Program-made: the position numbers and the translations under genes
Origin: Toxotes chatareus
Taxonomy: Eukaryota > Chordata > Actinopteri > Toxotidae
Reading direction: 5' to 3'
Assembly (NCBI GenBank): GCA_016801885.1
Contig: JAFBJY010000100.1
Span: 1-64,000 of the forward strand
Length of the DNA: 64,000 bases
Shown: piece after piece, positions 10,647-21,645 of the stretch
Numbering within the stretch: position 1 is the first letter of the stretch
How the letters are laid out: each line of letters opens with the position of its first letter
Notes under the pieces: generated by a model
Told to the model about the DNA's origin: nothing
What the model saw: the letters and a program-made list of their open reading frames with translations, nothing else
Database searches by the model: none

Positions 10647-10727
10647 ACGACCCTCGACCCTCCAATCTCAGGCCGGTCCAAAGTCCAAAGCCGCACTCTT
10701 AATGTGCTCCGCCACAGTTGCCCCACC
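10647..10727 (-). repeat. Partial SINE head
   Basis: On the minus strand 'ggggcaactgtggcggagca' followed by 'cattaagagtgcggctttgg' parallels the head of the SINE at 10,082-10,416 over about 80 bases. The body and tail are absent. Confidence 0.6.
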
Positions 10728-10734
10728 TAAATGT

Positions 10735-11557
10735 CCAGATTTTTTTGTCAAGGGCCTCGCTGACTCAGTAAAAAGTTTCAGATCTGGGAAATGATCTTCC
10801 ACCTTCACACACCTGCCGCCTTTATTTCCCTGCAGGAATTTTCTGATGTCAGCAGGAGGATACAGACTCTGCTGATCCTCCTGTGTCAGTGTGACAGTGC
10901 CATTCCACTCCATAGAACATTTTACAGTTTTTAAAAATTTCAAGAACTCTTCATCAGACATATCCTCCTCATCAGTTTGCTCCTCACACAATGACAAGTT
11001 ATCACATAACATATCACTCCTCTGACTGTCACTGTCAAACATTTCATGTTAGCTGACATTGCAAACACCATGTAGTTAAAACCATCCACCTTAAAAGTCA
11101 GGAAGAGATTCAGATCCCCAGGGTTATCGTTCAGGATCATGAACACCTGCCTGCGATGACACACAACATGCTTTAACAGTGGAGACTTACAGCCCAAACT
11201 AACCATTTTAATCTGGGAAACAAGCTGACCAAGACGTGATCATTCTTTGGACAGTGTCTCGTCTTCAATGAATGGGGGGATGTTGGAAATAATAATCTTT
11301 TTGGCTGGATTAACCAGCGGAGGCACAAGAGTAAATGTGTCCTGGATAACTATTCCAGTTTCAACCAACTCACTAACTTTGGCAATGCTGTCCAACCCCA
11401 AATAACAACTGCACCATTCCTGCTGGAGGCAGACTTCACGCTGCCGTACCCCATCACCTCACCAACCGCCAGACTCGCGTCCTCCACCGTGCACGAGTTT
11501 GATTGCATGCTGGCGTGTTAACTTCTCAAACTCAGCGCCCATCTCCACAGCTGGCAT
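10735..11557 (-). pseudogene. Tx1-like LINE ORF1 (gag-like) relic
   Basis: The minus strand starts with an ATG at 11,557 and reads 'MPAVEMGAEFEKLTRQHAIK'. After frame breaks come 'PLVNPAKKIIISNIPPFI', then 'IKMVSLGCKSPLLKHVVCHR' and 'FKVDGFNYMVFAMS', and the acidic C-terminal part ending near 'GGRCVKVEDHFPDLKLFTES'. This order is that of the first ORF of fish Tx1-like LINEs. The zinc-knuckle region after 'MKC' has lost its cysteines. It lies upstream of the ORF2 relic in the same orientation, with the SINE and tRNA between them. Confidence 0.78.
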
Positions 11558-12759
11558 CCTGCCCAGCCAGGCAGGTAGCTACACTACCAAACCCTGCACC
11601 TGATCTACAATCAGCTAAAACAAAGAAGAAAGAAAGAAGGAAAGAAAAAAGATAGAAAAACACAACACAAAACAACAAGAGTCACTCACACTAACACTTT
11701 GCAACGCTCCATCCACTCACTCACCATCCACTCAGAGAGAGAGAAGGAGAGAGAGCACATTATGTTTACTCTAAGAGTATCATTATATACGTGTATGTTG
11801 AGACTGTTATCATTAGTAGTAGTAACAGTAATAGTAGTATTACCTGCATTAGATGCATCACATGACATGTTCAGACTGTGATAGTTTGTTAAATCATCAG
11901 ACAGATGAAAAAAGGCTCCAGCTTTGCTGCTGTCAGGTGTTGAAATGCCACAGGTGGACTTTGAAGTTTTCTTCTCCACTTAAGGAGCTTAAATGCAGTA
12001 ACAGAGGAGACATGATGGTGGGTGTAACACAGAACTTGACTTTGATTTTATCCCCAAGTGGTTTTCATTCAAATATGTTATTTCACTGAGAAGGAATTTT
12101 CTCTTCTACAACAACAGATGTGAGGCTGTTGATGGATTTTGTTTCATGAGTTTGCTGAGTTTGTTTCTCAAAACGCAGCTTTATAATATAACATCATATG
12201 ATGGATGTTTCGCACCTTATTGTAATTCAAAGGCAAGACACACAAGATGCATAAAGAATAAGATCAATTTGCAATGGACGTCATGGTTACATCACTGCAT
12301 TTTCACTTGTGGTGGCAGAAAACCAGCAGAAAAAAGTTGAGGTAAATGGGTGAGATCTTAAATTGACACCTGCCATCTAAAGACACACCCTTTTTCTGCT
12401 GAGGTCACTGAAGATTAAACCTGACATGTACTTGATGCAAATACAAGAATACAGAGACACAACATTTCACTCACAGCCAGGAGGTCCAAGACGCCATCCT
12501 CTACAATTATCTTTATGCTCCACAACCACTGGACCAAAGTGAGCAGATGTAGGAAGAGACTCTTTTGAAAGTAAATGTCCCAGGTTTTCTAAAATTAACT
12601 CCTTCTACCTTAGACCAAAGATTTACCCATGACCCTACATATGTACAGAAAAGTTTCCAAATAAGTTACAAGGATTAGTAATAACTAAGTTAGTTGTCAG
12701 TATATATATCACCATGAACATAAAACTTTCATTTTAGTTTCAAAAGGGAACATATTGTT
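11558..12759. other. No feature seen
   Basis: An A-rich gaaagaaag tract lies near 11,620-11,660. The rest is AT-rich with only short open frames and no similarity I can recognise. Confidence 0.5.
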
Positions 12760-13012
12760 ATTCCTACAACTTTTTCCCAGTTAAGCAGGAAAAGTTTGGT
12801 TTGCATTATCAGTAACATAACACAGCTCTGATATGGCTGTAACTGATCAGTAAACAGTGACATAAGGCTGATATCCCAAAGTACAAACAAGAGCACAGGA
12901 GTGAGACTAAACTCCAAACTGTAGAGACTGAGGTAGAAGCTGCAAAAGTCCTGAGAGCTGAAAACAGAGAGACGTTTTAGAACAGAGCTTTTCTCTAATC
13001 TTCAGCATAGAT

Positions 13013-13250
13013 AATTCAATTCAATTCAATTCAATTCAATTTTATTTATATAGCGCCTTCCACAATCAAAATTGTCTCAAAGCGCTTTACAGAGACCCAG
13101 AGCCTGACCCCAGAGCAAGCACTTAAGGCGACAGTGGCAAGGAAAACTCCCTTTTAACAGGAAGAAACCTTGAGCAGAACCTGGCTCAGATGGGGGACCC
13201 TCCTGCCGATGGCCGGGCTGGGTGAAAGGAGGAAAAGGAGGAAGATAACA
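13013..13250 (-). mobile_element. L2 3' end insertion
   Basis: The segment begins with the reverse-complement tail (AATTC)n, followed by 'tttatttatatagcgccttc', as at 48,191 and 23,061. It ends after about 235 bp. Its absence from palindrome arm 15,646-16,884 and from copy A shows that it entered after the duplication. Confidence 0.9.
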
Positions 13251-13330
13251 CAATACACAAGACACACAAGTTTAGCTACTGAAGACACAGCTAAGGAGAG
13301 GAGAATGTTAAGAGTTGGCAATGGCCGGCT

Positions 13331-13582
13331 GTGTTACCAAGCCGGGTCACAGCAGCAGTGCAGCCATCCCCTACTACCCTGGAACATTGTGTTCCCAGAA
13401 TGCAGGTTTACTTGTGGTTCCTAAAGTCTCCAATAGAGAGAATGGGAGGCAGAGCCCTCAGATATCAGGCTCCTCTACTGTGGAACCATCTACTAGTTTG
13501 GGTCTTGGAGGCAGACGCCCTCTCCATGTTTAAGAGGAGGCTTCAAACTTTCCCTTTTGATGAACCTTATAGTCAGAGCTGA
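13331..13582 (+). pseudogene. Old L2-type LINE ORF2 C-terminal fragment (copy B)
   Basis: Same L2 tail as in copies A and C, here on the plus strand: 'YQAPLLWNHLLVWVLEADAL' and 'MFKRRLQTFPFDEPYSQS' then a stop. The frame near the end is intact, unlike copy A. The 3' UTR continues to about 13,850. Confidence 0.8.
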
Positions 13583-14265
13583 GTAAGGCTTTCCTGAATG
13601 AGCCACTAGTTATGCTGCTATAGGTCTACACTGCTGGAAGACTTCACATGATGCACTGATTTCCTCTCTCCTCCTCTCCCTCTCCATCTGTACACATTCA
13701 TATCCCATTAATGTATGTTACTAACTTGGCTTCTTCTCTCTCCCATGGTGTTGTGCTTTCTCGTCTCTGCAGTTACTTCCACCTCCAGAGCTGCAGAGTC
13801 TGGATCTGTGGCTGCAGGCAAGCTACTGTTCCACATGCAAAGCATTGGTGGTTGATCTTCAACATAAATGATAAAAAAGACTTGGAGGACGCCTGTTTCA
13901 ACTATATAAGTCAGACTGCTGAAGCCTCGTGTTTGCTTATTTTGAACTTTGGAAGTCCCTTTTACACAGGACATGGACTGTGGATTTTATGCTCCATCAT
14001 TTAGGAGGATCCAAAGCAACAACCACAAGTGATTTCAATTTACATTAAAAGCGTGTGAATGTTTTTGAACATTTGAAGTTTAAAAGACAAACTTGAAAAA
14101 AAATAGGCACCTTTCCTTTAACACAAGCCATAATGTTTTGAAGCAAAAAATGGAAACCTAAGTTGACAATATGAAAATCTCACAGATACAATCAGCATAA
14201 ATAAACTGAACATGTACTGAAACCTTTGGGCTGAAGTTCTTGTGTGATTAGACATCATCTTAGAC

Positions 14266-14460
14266 ATCACCTTCCTTGTCAATAATTGTGCAGAAATATC
14301 TGAGTGCTTCTTTCTTCCTAAATCATGAGCAAGTCCTGTCCAGTCCAACTGTTTCTGCTCCTGTTTGACTTCTGAACTTGTCTCTGGCTGTGTGTCCACT
14401 TACTGCAGCCTGTGGCATCAGACTGTAGAATGTTGATACATCAAAGGCATCAAAGGACAA
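14266..14460 (-). repeat. Exon-like module M, head only (inverted)
   Basis: Reverse complement of the first part of modules at 19,065 and 57,380, including the open stretch starting 'MDTQPETSSEVKQEQKQLDW'. It stops at '..aattattgacaaggaag', where the palindrome arm begins. The remainder of the module (with the splice donor) is found 1.1 kb away on the plus strand at 15,517. Confidence 0.75.
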
Positions 14461-14461
14461 A

Positions 14462-14462
14462 C

Positions 14463-14522
<60 letters not shown>

Positions 14523-14524
14523 AT
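14462..14524 (+). repeat. (CT)n(CA)n microsatellite
   Basis: Dinucleotide runs directly adjoining the module head, as at the other module copies. Confidence 0.95.
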
Positions 14525-15414
14525 ACTTGTCTTAATATAGTTGTGAGGACACATGTTGCCATAATGCATTCCCTTGCCCCTTAACCTAACCTAACCTTAA
14601 CCATCATAACTGAAAGCCTAACTCTAACCAAAACATAACCCATACTAATGATATTCAATCTTCTCAAAAATAGCAAATGAATTACAACAATAAGCACTCA
14701 GGACCATTCAGCTGGGTTGGTGAATTCAGCACCAAGGACAGCAGCAGCTGAACTGTACACAACTACATGTACTAACACACAGCAAATTCACAAAGTACTA
14801 AAATCTGGAGTCAGGCAAAAAAGTGTGAAAGAGTTACATTTCTGGAGTTTATTTTATAACTCTGACTACAGTTTGTGTTAAGGTGTACACCCAGGCCGAG
14901 TTGAATTTTGGAGTTTATTCCCTGGTGTTCAGGATCTGGTTTTAACTCTGCCCCTGGAGTTCACCACGCATTTTATCGCGGCACGAGCAGCACAAGGAAC
15001 GTCGTCACAAGGCTGGTAAGAGCATGGTTTTTATCAGAAAGTACTTTAAATGTGTGATATTTTGTCATTGTTCTCACTTTATCTACTTACATAGTACCGC
15101 TAATGACTGCGAACTTGATGTTGAACGTAACCCCATTGCTTTTACTCCATTATTTAGAGCAAGTAGCTCCCGCAGCATTAGTTAGCTAACTGTCCTTAGC
15201 TGCCATTGTGGAGCTGTTAGCTTTCACTCAAACGTTAATGTCGGCCATACTGTCTGTGGCGTGTGATGTGTCTGTATGACGGTAATGACAAACTGTTTGA
15301 TAAGCTTCACATAACACAGCTGTGTAGCCTTGCTGTTTTGAACAGCGGTGAGAAACGTGTATTTTAACAGTGTGTAGTTGGGATAAATTTTAACTTGAAC
15401 ATGTTATTCTCAGT
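14525..15414. other. Palindrome spacer: telomere-like motifs and unique sequence
   Basis: 'taacctaacctaaccttaacc' near 14,582 is shared in inverted orientation with 18,950-18,985, together with 100 bp of flanking sequence. Between 14,880 and 15,030 the sequence becomes unique and somewhat CpG-richer and contains 'ggctggtaagagc', a possible splice donor, but no protein is recognisable. Confidence 0.5.
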
Positions 15415-15416
15415 AG

Positions 15417-15516
15417 TCATGCACCGATCACGATACCAGCATCGGGTATCTGTCAGATACCCTGTTCCTGTACTCGTACTCAGTATTCATAAAAGTGTCC
15501 CGATACCACTTTAGCT
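15417..15516 (+). repeat. hAT-like MITE fragment
   Basis: 'atgcaccgatcacgatacc' followed by 'tcgggtatctg' and 'cccgataccact' resembles a widespread fish hAT-derived repeat whose ends read tgcaccgatc...gtatcg. Only one end is seen. Confidence 0.45.
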
Positions 15517-15577
15517 ACTGCTGTTACAAGGACAAGAGGAAACTACAGGAAAGTCCAGATCACCTCCAAGGTTTTCA
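15517..15577 (+). repeat. Exon-like module M, tail with splice donor
   Basis: 'ctactgctgttacaaggaca' through 'ccaaggttttca' followed by gtaagt, as at 19,261-19,325 and 57,584-57,639. The head of the module is missing here and sits inverted at 14,266. Confidence 0.75.
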
Positions 15578-15645
15578 GTAAGTCAACACCTTTTTAGTTC
15601 ATGTCAGAGTTTCAGTTCAGTGGGATGTGCTTGTTAAATTAGCAT

Positions 15646-16884
15646 GATGTCTAATCACACAAGAACTTCAGCCCAAAGGTTTCAGTACATGTTCAGTTTA
15701 TTTATACTGATTGTATCTGTGAGTTTTTCATATTGTCAACTTAGGTTTCCATTTTTTGGTTCCAAGCATTATTATTATGTGTTAAAGGAAAGTTGCCTAT
15801 TTTTTACAAGTTTGTCTTTTAAACTTCAAATGTTCAAACACATGCTTTTATGTAAATTGAAATAATTTGTGGTTGTTGCTTTGGATCCTCCTAAATGATG
15901 GTGCATAAAATCCACAGTCCATGTCCTGTGTAAAAGGGACGTCCAAAGTTCAAAAGAAGCAAACATGAGGCTTCAGCAGTCTGACTTATATAGTTGAAAC
16001 AGGCGTCCTCCAAGTCTTTTTATCATTTATGTTGAAGATCAACCACCAGTGCTTTGCATGTGGAACAGTAGTTTGCCTGCAGCCACAGATCCAGACTCTG
16101 CAGCTCTGGAGGTGGAAGTAACTGCAGAGACGAGAAAGCACAACACCATGGGAGAGAGAAGAAGCCAAGTTAGTAACATACATTAATGGGATATGAATGT
16201 GTACAGATGGAGAGGGAGAGGAGGAGAGAGGAAATCAGTGCATCATGTGAAGTCTTCCAGCAGTGTAGACCTATAGCAGCATAACTAGTGGCTCATTCAG
16301 GAAAGCCTTACTCAGCTCTGACTATAAGGTTCATCAAAAGGGAAAGTTTGAAGCCTCCTCTTAAACATGGAGAGGGCGTCTGCCTCCAAGACCCAAACTA
16401 GTAGATGGTTCCACAGTAGAGGAGCCTGATATCCGAGGGCTCTGCCTCCCATTCTCTCTATTGGAGACTTTAGGAACCACAAGTAAACCTGCATTCTGGG
16501 AACAAAATGTTCCAGGGTAGTAGGGGATGTCTGCACTGCTGCTGTGACCCGGCTTGGTAACACAGCCGGCCATTGCCAACTCTTAACATCCTCCTCTCCT
16601 TAGCTGTGTCTTCAGTAGCTAAACTTGTGTATCTATGCTGAAGATTAGAGAGAAAGCTCTGTTCTAAAACGTCTCTCTGTTTTCAGCTCTCAGGACTTTT
16701 GCAGCTTCTACCTCAGTCTCTACAGTTTGGAGTTTAGTCTCACTCCTGTGCTCTTGTTTGTACTTTGGGATATCAGCCTTATGTCACTGTTTCCTGATCA
16801 GTTACAGCCATATCAGAGCTGTGTTATGTTACTGATAATGCAAACCAAACTTTTCCTGCTTAACTGGGAAAAAGTTGTAGGAAT
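15646..16884 (+). repeat. Palindrome right arm
   Basis: Reverse complement of 12,760-14,262 minus its L2 insertion. From 16,061 onward it is also R1 copy C. The arm starts at 'gatgtctaatcacacaag', matched at the inner end of the left arm. Confidence 0.85.
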
Positions 16885-17246
16885 ATTGATTGTAGTTATC
16901 AGTGAGTTGGCAGTGCTTTAGTAGAAGCTCAGATCAACAACTTCATTTCAATTCACATCATGACTTGATGTGACTACAACCAACACAATGGAAAATCCTA
17001 TTTGAATGTTTGTATTACACTTTTGTGTTTTACTTTTCCAGGTCCTTCAACTTTAAATTTTAATATGAGGACTTCAAAAATCACAATGTTTAATTCAAAG
17101 AACTCTGAAATATCACATTCAGTGTGCAGCTCACACTGTTGGTGGTTGGCGTCTTCAGACTCCCTGAAAGCTGACATACAGTATTAGTTGAAGAAGGTAG
17201 TATTTTTATTTTGGATGAAACACATCCAGGTGTATCACTGTCCCTG
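16061..17246 (+). repeat. Low-copy repeat family R1, copy C
   Basis: Direct match to copy A (56-1323). It holds an old L2 ORF2 tail on the minus strand at 16,312-16,563 ('YQAPLLWNHLLVWV', 'MFKRRLQTFPF'). Relative to copy A it lacks about 60 bp near 16,950. A short open frame at 16,727-16,921 is also present in copy B but has no recognisable function. Confidence 0.85.
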
Positions 17247-17329
17247 TATAATGTGCTGACTTAAGGCTCCACAGTATACCATGGACCTTCTGCAACCCCA
17301 CACCATGAGCTGATCTCTTAGGTCAGGAC

Positions 17330-17640
17330 TTTCTAACTGTACCTCAGACATGTTTTAAGACTCAGGAAGATTGTGCTTTCCAGTTTGCAGCCTCTAAACT
17401 TTGGAATAATCTCCCAGTAAGTCTGAGGTGTGTGGACTCTGTGGACTCTTTCACAAAGCAGATACAAATCCATGTGTTCAGACAGGTTTTTTAGGTAACG
17501 TAGTATTTTATGTTTACACTTGTGTTCTATATCTGCTCCTCTCTTGTATTTTATCTGCTGTTCTTATTGTTTTATTTATTTGTTTCTCTCTCTTTGACTG
17601 TGAAGCAGTTTGTGACTAGATTAAAGTCTTTGTGGAGGCA
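17330..17640 (+). pseudogene. LINE C-terminal tail relic (L2/CR1 group)
   Basis: The plus strand reads 'FQFAASKLWNNLPVSLRCVD' and 'SFTKQIQIHVFRQVF' then a stop, the standard end of L2/CR1-group reverse transcriptases. An AT-rich 3' UTR follows. It is a different family from the L2 copies elsewhere in the window. Confidence 0.75.
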
Positions 17641-18059
17641 GAGTGATGAGTCTGTGCTTTAAATGACAACTGGGATTGTGGCGAAAAACTTCTTACCTAA
17701 AAATACAAACCGTTCATCCTGCTTCATCCTGTGTCCACGACAAACTTGATAATGAGCTCACAAAGAAACTAATCTCACTTAAGGTCTCACTGTTCTGCCA
17801 GTCTACTTCTGCAGTTGAGACCAAACCTCATAACTCAAAGTGAATCTCTGAGCACAGACATGTTCAAATATACAGACTGCATATGAAGTTCAATAAGGAA
17901 AAGATTTACAGTGACACTGAGGCAATCAATTCAAATCTTATACCAACAGCCTGTAAAAGAAACAGTGTTCTCCTGTTGGCTTTTTAATTAGCTATTTAAT
18001 TTAATGTTTATTAGTTATATGATTTTCAGTTGTTAATGTGAATCATAGTATGTTGCCAC
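17641..18059. other. No feature seen
   Basis: Non-coding, no shared repeats recognised. Confidence 0.5.
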
Positions 18060-18235
18060 TTAAATACAGTCACAGCAGTGTTTGTCCTTCAGAGCTGTGC
18101 AGAGGCTGAACTGGGCTGTGTCTCTTTTGTCAGAATGAGGTGTAATGGTGCTCTCATGAGTGTTTGTCTGCTGACTGCTGGTAGAAATGACTGGAAAGTG
18201 TCTTTCTGTCTCCTGTCAGTCCATAGTAAGTCCTC
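18060..18235 (+). repeat. Exon-like block repeated inverted at 41,310-41,470
   Basis: An open stretch 'SCAEAELGCVSFVRMRCNGA' is conserved in both copies, here followed by 'tccatagtaagtcc', a possible donor. Whether it is translated is unknown. Confidence 0.6.
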
Positions 18236-18900
18236 TTTCAATCATTTTGACTCATGTTTCTTTTAGAGCTCGTTCAACTTATCTTGTGCTGTTAGACCTT
18301 AAATCCACAGAGTCCTGCTTTGACTGTTTTTGGACAGGTGTAACTGCTTAACAGTTACACCTGTCACCTGAATCAAGGAGGAAGCTGATGGTGAAAGTTA
18401 AAGCTGACACTATATCATCATGTTCTGGGAGTAGAAGCTGTAAAATAACCAGGCTGGATGGAAGGAGGAAGCATTTTTTTCCTCCAACATTATTTCATCA
18501 TTATTTTCAGTTACTGGTATTTTCTCAGTCTGGGTCCAGAAACAAAACTTCCTTTGTTTACTACAATGACTTTAAGGTGATTCTTCATCTGTTTGTAAGT
18601 TTGTGTTTTAATTGTATTTCTTTTATTTCTCTCTCTTCTGTTGTGGGGCTCCTGTCTCCTGATCTCCTTCATCCTGGATCTTCTTCTTCAGATCCTAAAA
18701 CAATGACTTATTTTTATGCTGGTATGAGAGTTTACATGCAAGTGTGTTTGTTATCTGTGAATCACATTGTGGTTAAGTTTGTGTTTGGGAGATTTCCTCC
18801 ATGTGTTTATGGATACAGATGAAGGTATCAGGTCATTCCATTATCTGATGATCTCTACCTGTTAAACCATCCAAAGCAGCTCTGCAGTGTTTCCATCTGT
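18236..18900. other. No feature seen
   Basis: One open frame at 18,388-18,822 has composition and content typical of chance; no family recognised. Confidence 0.5.
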
Positions 18901-18919
18901 GTTCATGTCTCTGTTTGAG

Positions 18920-19060
18920 GGTTAAGACTTGGTTTCAGGGTTAGAATTGGGTTTTGGTTAGGGTTAGGGTAAGGGCTAGGGAATGCATTATGTCAGCAAG
19001 TGTCTTCACAAAGACATAAGTACCAGTATATGTGTGTGTGTGTGTGAGTGTGAGTGTGCG
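18920..19060 (+). repeat. Telomere-like ggttag motifs and (GT)n
   Basis: 'ggttagggttagggtaaggg' near 18,957 and a GT microsatellite at 19,030-19,060. The block is shared in inverse with 14,461-14,640. Confidence 0.8.
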
Positions 19061-19064
19061 TGTG

Positions 19065-19325
19065 TTTGTCCTTTGATGCCTTTGATGTATCAACATTCTA
19101 CAGTCTGATGTCACAGGCTGCAGTAAGTGGACACACAGCCAGAGACAAGTTCAGAAGTCAAACAGGAGCAGAAACAGTTGGACTGGACAGGACTTGCTCA
19201 TGATTTAGGAAGAAAGAAGCACTCAGATATTTCTGCACAATTATTGACAAGGAAGGGAGGAGCTACTGCTGTTACAAGGACAAGAGGACACTACAGGAAA
19301 GTCCAGATCAGCTCCAAGGTTTTCA
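19065..19325 (+). repeat. Exon-like module M, full copy
   Basis: Nearly identical to 57,380-57,639. It begins 'ttgtcctttgatgcctttga' directly after a microsatellite and ends 'aaggttttca' followed by gtaagtcagt, a consensus splice donor. An open frame 'MDTQPETSSEVKQEQKQLDW...' runs from 19,127 into the donor in both full copies with only conservative changes. The likeliest reading is a first exon of a duplicated gene family or a promoter-containing low-copy repeat. I do not recognise the peptide. Confidence 0.6.
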
Positions 19326-19498
19326 GTAAGTCAGTACGTTAGGAGTTCATGTCAGTGTCTAGTTTCGAAGTTAATTTTTTGAAATGTTTTGTCCAAATGA
19401 TATGTTTGTGAAATTGGGACGACAAGTAATCATACCCATAAGCCCAGCGGTTTGATTGTGTGCTTTATCATTCATGTCTTTTTTTTAATGCTGATCAT

Positions 19499-19975
19499 GG
19501 AAAATATTCCCATGAACAATGTCATTCCCCCACAGTATAAGGCTGTCTGCAGTCCTTTTCACAGTACCTCCTATGCCATCTGGTGCTCCTTCCCATGTGA
19601 GGTGGGGAAGAAGTTCCAGGTTGTTCTCTTGGACACTGCAGAGGAGAGAAAAGTTATTCTTATTTTTGTATTGCTTGCTGGGACCATCTGACCAAAAGTG
19701 AATTGTATCAACTTTTGGAAACTTTCAACAAATATCTTTCAGGATTGAGCTGTGGGCGGTTTTGACCAAAGTGGCATGACTGCACCTCAGAACTATACTT
19801 GCATCTCCACCCCTCAGAAAAATCCACATGCACAATTACTGTGCTATCATTGCACTCCTCGATCATGCTCCTATACTCTCTGGTCTGGTTCTGAACTGAG
19901 CACATGTGTGTTGTTGTTTCTGTCTTTAGTTTGTCTTCATATTGTTTTAGAAGCTCTCCCAGCATGCCACTGTTT
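19499..19975 (-). pseudogene. Unclassified DDE-type transposase-like relic
   Basis: Minus-strand blocks in order are 'TREYRSMIEEC' and 'VIVHVDFSEGWRCKYSSEVQ' plus 'SCHFG' (about 19,890-19,790), then 'HFWSDGPSKQYKNKNNFSLL' (about 19,695) and 'TWEGAPDGIGGTVKRTAD' (about 19,600-19,545). Proteins with a VHVDFSEN...SDGPTTQY...GKGAPDGVGG pattern are common as uncharacterised, multicopy, transposase-like genes in fish and invertebrates; the D in VHVDFSE and the D in SDG would be acidic catalytic candidates. A stop and a frame break near 19,708 separate the parts. The relic interrupts sequence that is continuous in the module copy at 57,800. Confidence 0.6.
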
Positions 19976-20800
19976 CACAAGTCTTGTGTTGAAGTGCATG
20001 GTTCACCTCTGTGATAGACCATGGATCAGGAGGAAACCTCAGACCACACAAGGACTGAACGACAGTGAGCTTCTCATTCAGTGGAGTCAAGTTCATTCAT
20101 TATTTCTAATCAGCAGAAATGCACCTGCCCTTTGATTTATAACAGGTTAAATAGATTTGCATCAGGGAAACTAATGGATGGCATCATTATCTCTGAGAGA
20201 ACACAATGTGGTGGGATAGAACAGGACTAAGTAAACTGATCAAATATTTGTTTACAACATTACATCAAATTAAACTATGTGAAACAAATGTTAAAGTGTA
20301 TTTGAAAGTTGCTACTGAAGGTAAAGGAAAAAGCAAAGGATGACAGGATGAGAGAATCCGGTTCATATGGAGGTTTACAGTGATCAGCAGTGGGACACAC
20401 ACTGTTTATTGTCTTCACTAGTAGAATTGATGTGAAGTCTCTGTGTCACAGACACAGGTGGAGGGAGAATTCAGCATCTCCATTTAATGAACACTGAGCT
20501 TTAGCCACCTGCACACATCAAACATTATCATTAACAGGAGTATTAACACTACTGTGAACTGACAACATGGTGTGGAGAGAAGAAGTGGTGTTAATACACT
20601 ACAGGCTGAGGGTGTGGCTGATGAGGTGATTGCAGACAGGTGAGCAGGAGCTCTGGCAGGAAACCCAAAGTAAGTCAACCACACCCAGGCCTACACACAC
20701 ACACACACACACAGACAAACAGGGGACAGACGAGAAACACTAGGGAGGTTCTCCCAGAAACACGAGGAAGGAGGGAGAGACTGTCGGCTCCTAACATGAC
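19976..20800. other. No feature seen
   Basis: A (CA)n run lies at 20,692-20,716. Otherwise no coding or repeat signal recognised. Confidence 0.5.
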
Positions 20801-21060
20801 TTTGTACCACGCTCTCCACTAAAAGATGGTGAAGAGAGAAGTTTCTGTGCTGTATTTTTTCATCCTATTGTTAAGTGACAAAAGCAAATAACTTTCAAAT
20901 AGATAATTAACCAAATGTGAATCAGGCCCATTTTCATTCTATACTGACTGATTAACAAAATGCTGATTTTATCTATTTAAAATTAAATCTACCGCAGTGA
21001 AGTCTGCAAAAACTGAAGGGGTCTGAATACTTCCTGTAGCCACTGTATGTCACTCACCTT
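20800..21060 (-). repeat. Tc1/mariner-type inverted-repeat fragment
   Basis: Reverse complement starts 'acatacagtggctacaggaa' then 'gtattcagaccccttcag', the usual start of Tc1-like terminal repeats in fish. The same block occurs inverted at 40,960-41,220. Confidence 0.7.
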
Positions 21061-21104
21061 AAGAGCAGTGTTTCATCTGCTGCTTCCTCTTCACATTCAG
21101 TGTT

Positions 21105-21645
21105 GTACAACAACATAACATTGAATCAAATTTAATTTAATTTAATTTAATCTCTTTTGACACTCGCAAACAGAAAAAAAGTCCCTTTAATGACAAAGTT
21201 AAACAAATCTCAATAGTGTGATCTGAATTCATTATTAATATAAAACACAAAACACTCAGGACACATCTAAATCATCAGTGGTGAAGCCAGCTGGTTTGAA
21301 AAGTCACATAATTAGATAAATGGAGATCACCTGTGTGCAGCCAAGGGCTTTCAGGAGATTGTAGTATAAATACACCTGCATCTGGAGGAACCAGCTTTTG
21401 GTGAGTGAGCAGAGAAACTCTCCACCATGAAGACAGAACAACACTGAGTGTCTCTGAGAAAATGGGATTGAAAAGCAGAAATCAGTGGCTGGATACAAGA
21501 GAATTTCCAAGTCACTGAACTTCCCTTGAAGAACAGTTAACACTATGAAATGGAAGGAGTTTGACATGGTGAATGATGTATGTCTGTCTGGAGCAGGCTG
21601 TTCTAAAAAACTGACATGTCAGAGAAGAAAACACGAGCAGCTCCA
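21105..21645 (+). pseudogene. Tc1/mariner transposon relic, 5' part
   Basis: Leader text 'cattgaatcaaatttaattt' and 'ggagatcacctgtgtgcag' is that of Tc1-like elements. The ATG at 21,427 starts the transposase N-terminus ('MKTEQH' then a stop); later 'SGWIQENFQV' in a shifted frame matches the helix-turn-helix start in known relatives. The gene is destroyed after about 70 codons. The open frame on the opposite strand (21,304-21,567) is its shadow. Confidence 0.75.

Larger units (their letters stand above)
12760..14262 (-). repeat. Palindrome left arm (R1 copy B)
   Basis: This arm is the reverse complement of 15,646-16,884, with about 95% agreement by eye. Its extra length is explained by a 0.24-kb L2 3' end inserted at 13,013-13,250 that is absent from the right arm. 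The spacer of 14,263-15,645 separates the arms. The first part of the arm also matches copy A (56-890) in reverse. Confidence 0.85.

Noticed and set aside
18955..18985. Telomere-like ggttag repeats (also 14,582)
   Set aside because: Short, degenerate and inside a duplicated block; not a chromosome end.
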